From positions 5,923 through 12,386 of the forward strand of contig DCIH01000083.1 in assembly GCA_002317575.1 (NCBI GenBank): a DNA stretch of 6,464 nt, given 5' to 3'. Origin of the DNA: Verrucomicrobia bacterium UBA1731. Its GTDB lineage: Bacteria > Verrucomicrobiota > Kiritimatiellia > RFP12 > UBA1067. Within the stretch, counting starts at the first letter, position 1. Each line of letters starts with the position of its first letter. The notes under the pieces are model-generated. The model saw only the letters and a program-made list of their open reading frames with translations. It was not told where the DNA came from and ran no database searches. Shown one piece after another: positions 1 through 6,300 of this stretch. A program made the translations under genes and the position numbers.

Positions 1-300
1 GTTCAGGCGGGCGACTTCGCGATGCCGATGATTCTGGGCGACGTCGACCCCATCTCCGGCACGGTGACGAGCGCCGCCGCGGGCTACAGCTACACGCTTC
101 TCAACGCGCAGCCCGGCCAATCCGACACGTGGTGCCTCATCGCCAGCAACGACAGCAAGGACGAGTACACCATTCCCGAAAACGGCTTCACGTTCTTCAG
201 CTCGATCGACAACACCTTCGTCGAGACGCTGCAAGTCCAGGGCAGCTACAACCAAAACTACGATCTCAGCGATTCGTATTTCTACATTCAGACGATCGAC
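1..300 (+). other. Unassigned beta-rich N-terminal stretch of the visible protein (residues 1-100)
   Basis: This is the incomplete tail of whatever precedes the window. It contains alternating hydrophobic/polar runs such as GYSYTLLNAQPG (residues 28-39) and TFVETLQVQGSYNQ (72-85), which fit beta strands, and one cysteine at residue 45. The segment 64-90, with FTFF followed by VETLQVQG, may be the end of a further sandwich domain like those downstream. The match is too weak to name. It carries no calcium loop. Confidence 0.4.
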
Positions 301-3300
301 TTCGCGTCGAAGAGCATGAGCGTGCCAGCCGGCCAGACGGAACAGCTGAAGCTGACGGTGTACGGCGGCGGCAACGCGACGGAAGCGGCCACGCTCTACA
401 TCCGCAACATGAACACGAACGCGATCACGCTCATTCCCGTCAAGTCCGGCACGAGCTTCCAGGGCTATTACGACACGACGAACGAGGTGTTGAAGATCAC
501 GCTCGACAAGGGCGCGTCGAACGTGACGTTCAACGTCACGGGCGTCACGCAGGGCGAACGGGCCAAGATCTTCCTGAGCTCGTCGCCGAACATCATCAGC
601 ACCACGGCGGGCGGCAACCAGGAAATCCAGAACGCCGTTCCGAGCGAGGTGCTCTGCTCCGCGCCGCCGACGCCCGGCATCAGCATCGCGTGGGGCGAAG
701 ACGACGTGAACGTGTCCGACTCGGCGACCATCAGCGCGGGCACGCAGTACAAGGACGAAAGCCGCAAGGGCTACGTGATCCTCACGCAGACGTACGATGC
801 CGACATAACCGTGTACATCAACACGCGCATCAACATGACGACCATCAACCCGATCTACGACAACGTCAACGGATCGGGCTTGAACGACGAGGGCTTCATC
901 ACCAACGGCAACTTCATCGCCGTGAACACCAAGTTCGCGTCGTCGCCGAACGCGTACACGTCCGTGGTCATCAAGGCCGGCGAACGCAGCAAGGAATTCT
1001 ACGTGTCCGCCTTGGGCGGCAACGACGACACGTCGGGCAACGGCATTCTCTTCACGCCGTCGATCAAAGCGGGCGACAACGGGTACGGCATTTACACCGA
1101 TTTCACGCCCGGCACGTTGATGGTGGAAAACGAAGCTCCGTCCATCACCGCGACGAAGTCGGACCTGACGGCCGACCAGGCGTCGGGCTGGACGGCGTCG
1201 TTCAAGGTGACGGACGGTTACCGCGACATCCGCACGTACGAAGGGTGGACCTTCGAGATCGTGGGCGGCGACTGCAACTTCACCACGAACAAAGTGACGC
1301 TCCCGATTTCCGGTGCGATCACGTTCAACAACCTGAAGTGCCCGGGCAAGGATTACGAAACGCCGTACCAGATCACCGTGACGGTGACGGATCCGGCGGG
1401 CGCGTCGGGTTCGGTCACCGTGAGCGTGGGCGTGCAGCAGCCGAAGGAAGCGCACGTCTACTTCACGCAGGCGCTCGTCGATTCGCTGCCGCACCTGACG
1501 GCCGATCCGATGATGACCTACGGCGAAGGCGATGAGCGCTACGTGCGCTTCGAACTTTCCGCGACGCACACGGGCGACCTGTACGGCTTCCTCGAGCCGA
1601 CGAGCGCCGCGTCGTCGAATCTCGTCCAGAGCACCTGTTTCACCACGCTCGGCTCCGCCGCGAAGGGCGTCAAGATTTCCATGTCGAAGGGCTATTCGAC
1701 CGAACCGGCGAAGATCAAGTTCCTCGACGGCTGCGAAGACACGGCGATGCTGAGCTACAAGGTCGTCCTCTGCTCGAGCGAATACTACGACCCCACCAAG
1801 ATCATCGCCGACGAGCACCTCTACGACGTGTACACGGTGCAGGACGAATTCTACCCGGTGGTGACGAACATCGCCGCCACGGTCGAGTCCGTGGAACTGA
1901 ACGGCGTTCCGCAGGCCAACGGCGCCTCGGGCAAGCTCGTCACGGCGGGCGCGCCGATGACGATCCGCGTGACCCTGGCCGACGCGAGCGACATCGACCT
2001 TTCCTCGAACCTCGTCGCGAAGATCACGTACACGGACGGACCGGCGAACAATCCGTTCCCGAGCTACGTGTACCTCACGAACAGCACGTCGGCGTCGGGT
2101 TCGGTCGAACTCAAGGGCGACATCATCTGGAACACGCCGAACGTGAAGCAGACGGTGGAAGTCCGCGTCCGCGACAAGGACTCCAAGGACAAGTACCCCA
2201 TCGATCCGCAGTGGAAGTTCGAAGTCACGGTCTCCGAGCAGCCGTTCGTGAGTATCGTGATGCCTGACAAGATGAAAGCCGCCGGCAACACGTGGGACGA
2301 AGTCGACAAGTGCAACAGCACGGACCACAGGGTGATCATCCGCCTGTCGCAGCCCGCGAACACGGTGGGCATGGCCAACAACGACCGCCTGAAAGTGCGC
2401 GTCCACTTGTCGCAGACGGGTTCCGACGGCCAGGCCATGATCGGCTCGAACTCGACGAGTTCGGCGTATGCGACCTATCAGATCGAGCAGTACGTCGACA
2501 TCGGCATCCGCGGCGCCGACACCGACGGTTCGGTGTGGATCCGCGAGTTGAACGGTGGCTCCGACTCGAGTTGGGCGTTGTGGGCCGAGGTGATCGACGA
2601 GCGTCCCAACCAGTACCAGCAGCCGTACAAGGACGGCTACGTGGCGTCCGCCGAAGCCGATTTCCGCGTTCGCAACGTCGCGCCCGTGATCGCCGGCCAG
2701 TTCACGACGAACTACAACGGCTCCATCGGCACGGCGACGGAAATCAAGATTTCGGTCAGGGACCTCTGCCGCGATGTCAATCCGGCCTATTCCGGCAACG
2801 TGAAGATCTCCTTCATGAATCCGGCCGGCGACACGCAGACGCACTACCGCGAGGCGACGGGCGGCGAAACGCCCGGCACGGGCGAGACGCTCGAGTACTA
2901 CAACTGGGTGAGCGGACTGGGCGCCAACGAGTACAGCAGCAACACGGTGAAGGCCGTCTACAGCTACGTGCCGCTCGCGGAAGGCACGCACGTGATCACG
3001 GTCACGGTGGCGGACGACGACGACGGCGCGGCGGCGAACTACATCGTGACGGTGGACGTGCCGATCACCAAGCATCTGAACGTCACGCCGCAGGGTCCCG
3101 GCGAAAACGTGTCCACGAAGTACGACACGGCGAACGGCCTCGGCAAGGGCCGCGTGTTCGGCGCGGACGGCGTGTCCGTCGCCGGCACGGACTTCACGTT
3201 CGACTTCCAGTATCCCGTGAACTTCACGCGCCAGGCCAAGATCCTGGCCTACGGCTACCAGGCGGCGGCCGACGAGACCGGCTATGAAGACGACGGCACG

Positions 3301-6300
3301 ATCGTCAACACCAAGGGCGACGTGTTCGACCTCAAGATCACCGAATACGGCGACTATCCGTGGTCAACCGGCAAAAAGGTATACAAGTACGGCTACGACT
3401 ACCGCAGCTTGGAGCCGGTGTTCTGGCGCGATGCGAAGACGACGGCCAAGGTGTACGAATGGCAGTTCGACAACTATTTCTACTGCTGGATCGACCAGTC
3501 CAAGACGGCGTGCATCGATTCCGACCAGACGAAGGTCTCCGGCGTGCCCACCCCGGCTTCGGCGCCGAACCAGGATTCGCAGGTGCTGGTGACGCTCGAC
3601 ACGTACGAGCAGAACAAGGACGCGTACGAAGAGCGCAGCATCGTGGCGGTGTTCGCGCGCGAGAAGTACATCACGGACAACATGGGCGACATCAACGCCG
3701 ACGGCGTGCCGGACATTTTCGTGAAGCACTACGGACTTTCGTCGACGAAGGCGGCGGACGGCACGGTCACGGCGACCGACGACCTGGCCGACCTGAGCGG
3801 TCTCAACAACGACCTGGACCAGGACGGGCAGACGGTGCGCGGCGACTTCCTGCCGTTCCAGGGTCCGCCCAAGGCGGTCGGCATGATTCCCGGCCTTCCG
3901 AGCAACTTCGCGAGCGTGGGCGCGCCGTTCTCGGCGCCGCAGGAAATCCGCGGTTTCAATGACGATCTGAACGACGCGATCAGCTGGTTCCCGAAACTTT
4001 CGGCGTACAAGCCCGACATCATCTTCCGTCGCATCGACGTCACGAACGACGAAACGGTGGCGTACTGGAACGTGCCCGCGGCGGACCAGAAGGAATGGAC
4101 GCCCGAGAACCCGACGGATCCGACGAAGGCCGACACGGACAACGACGGCATGGACGACGGCTACGAGTACTACTTCTGGTACTATGCGTACGTCGGCTGG
4201 AACGAAACGACGAAAGACGCCGCCGGCAACGACGTCGTCACGCACAAGTACCTCACGGGCCGTCGGTTCGATCCGCTCCGTCCCGGCGAAGACGGCGAGG
4301 TGATCACGTCCGAAGAGATCTACACGCTGCTCAACCCGAACAAGCCCGCGAGCGTGGTGGACCTCTACACGCTCGACACGGACAACGACGGCATTCCGGA
4401 CTACGTCGAATACCAGATGGGCACGAATCCCTTCGACTGGGACACGGACAACGACGGCCTGCCCGACTTGTACGAAGCGTACATCGGCACGGATCCGTGC
4501 TCGGCCTCCACGACGCCCGGCATCCTCGACGCGGAGCGCAACAACGACTACGACTTCATGGCCGCGTACGACAAGTCGATGTGGGTGTTCGGCGTGTGGA
4601 ACGAGGGCACGTGCAAGGTCGACTACTACGCGATCAACAACGAGGCGGTGAAGAAGGGCTTCTACAACGAAAACGCCATCGCCGACGGCGGCAGCGGCTG
4701 GTCGTTCACCGTCACGGGCACGACCTACTACACGACGATGGACGTGAGCAAGTGCTGGGGCACGAACAAGGTGCTCGACGCGTGCGTCCTGTACGACGAC
4801 GTCTCGAACAACTGCTGCTGGATCTCGCGCGACGTCACGATCGACGGCACGACATACCAGACGATCGGCCAGCCCGCGTTCATTTCGCGCGGCACGGCGA
4901 TCGGCGGCGAACCCGTCGCCGCCACCTGGAAGTTCCAGCGCCAGAACCTCTTCAAGTACGGTGCCACGGCCGACGACACGGCGATCCCCGTCACGATCTG
5001 GGATCCGTTCCCGGCGGGCGATCCGCCGCCGAAACCGTACGACCTGCCGTGCCGCGCGTACAAGGTGTGGAAGTACGGCCAGGGTTCCGCGGGCACCTCG
5101 TGGGGCGGTTGGGCGATCGGCCAGGAAGTGGTGATCTCCAACCTCCAGACCATCGTCGCCACGCAGGAGCTCACCAGCGTCCGACACCTCCACTACCTCG
5201 CCTACCAGGAAGTCGGCTTCCATCCCGACACGGCGTGGCAGCCCGGCGGTCCCAACACGATGCCGTACTGCGCGTACGACGAATTCCTGCTCCAGACGTT
5301 CTGGTACTACAACGGCGTCGTGACCGCGCAGCAACTTACGCGCGACCCGCTGGAGTCCTCCTACGACTGGACGCGCATCTGGGGCCTCTATACCACGAAT
5401 CCGCGCGGCGAGGGCGACGCGGACAACTCCAACGTGAACACGAACAGCGCGGCCGGCGGGTCGACGTCCAACCTGACGTGGGAAGTGAACGGCATCGACA
5501 CGGACGCCGACGGCGTGCCGGACGGCTGGGAACTGTACATGATGGGCGGCAAGAAGGGCGCGCAGGACTTCTTCACGATGGCGGCTCCCTCGGCGGGCGG
5601 TCCGCTCGTAGCCGGCAACGACCGTCTGCTCTTCTGGGGCCAGGCCGTGAAGGGCCTCTACGCCTCGCTCGGCGTGCAGCAGCTCACGGTGACGACGCCG
5701 GACGGCTGGAAGTGGTTCAACAAGCTCAAGCCCTGCGACCTCAACGCGGACAACGGCGACACCGACGGCGACGGCATTCCCGACCTGCAGGAAATGAACG
5801 AATGCGCCTACACGACGCTCACGGACGACGACGTGCCTGGCGGCAGCGCGCTCGTGCCCGGCGGCGGCCTCGACCCGCTGTCGTGGGACACCGACGGCGA
5901 CGGTCTGCCCGACCCGTACGAAACGGCCACCTACGGCTTCGGCGGCACCTACGACGCGGCCGCCACCACGGTAAGCCAGACGGCCAACGTCGCCACCAAC
6001 GCCGACGGCAGCGTGAGCTCCAACGCCACCACGTCCATCACGGTGACGCAGGGCGGCATCACGAACGGCCTCGACGGCACCCGCGCGGACGCCAACGAGG
6101 ACATCGACAAGGACGGCCTCAGGAACTGGCAGGAATACATGACCGGCGCGATGCGCTGCTGGCGTTACGACGACACGTGGTCCATCTGGGGCACGCATCA
6201 GTTCAACAAGAGCACCCCCGACGCGATCACGCCCGGCACGGACGCGTGGAACAAGTACTGGTACCAGCTCCTGGTGTGCCCCACGAACTGCGACTACAAT

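Noticed and set aside
129..1535. A 468-codon open frame on the + strand in another frame.
   Set aside because: It overlaps the long frame-1 gene throughout. Its translation is an Arg/His/Gln/Gly-rich string without strand or motif pattern, and the frame-1 product shows clear Ig-like modules over the same bases.
2518..2532. DTDGS at residues 840-844 as another calcium loop.
   Set aside because: It lacks D5-G6 and the later D9 and E12, and fits better as the turn of the second landmark of Calx-beta-like module 4.
2292..3287. A 331-codon open frame on the + strand inside the large gene.
   Set aside because: Arg-rich low-information translation; frame 1 encodes a clear PKD-type ending (residues 995-1020) over the same region.
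3838..3846. RGD tripeptide (residues 1280-1282) as an integrin-binding motif.
   Set aside because: A three-residue match is expected by chance in a protein of this size, and D1282 is better explained as position 12 of a calcium-like loop.
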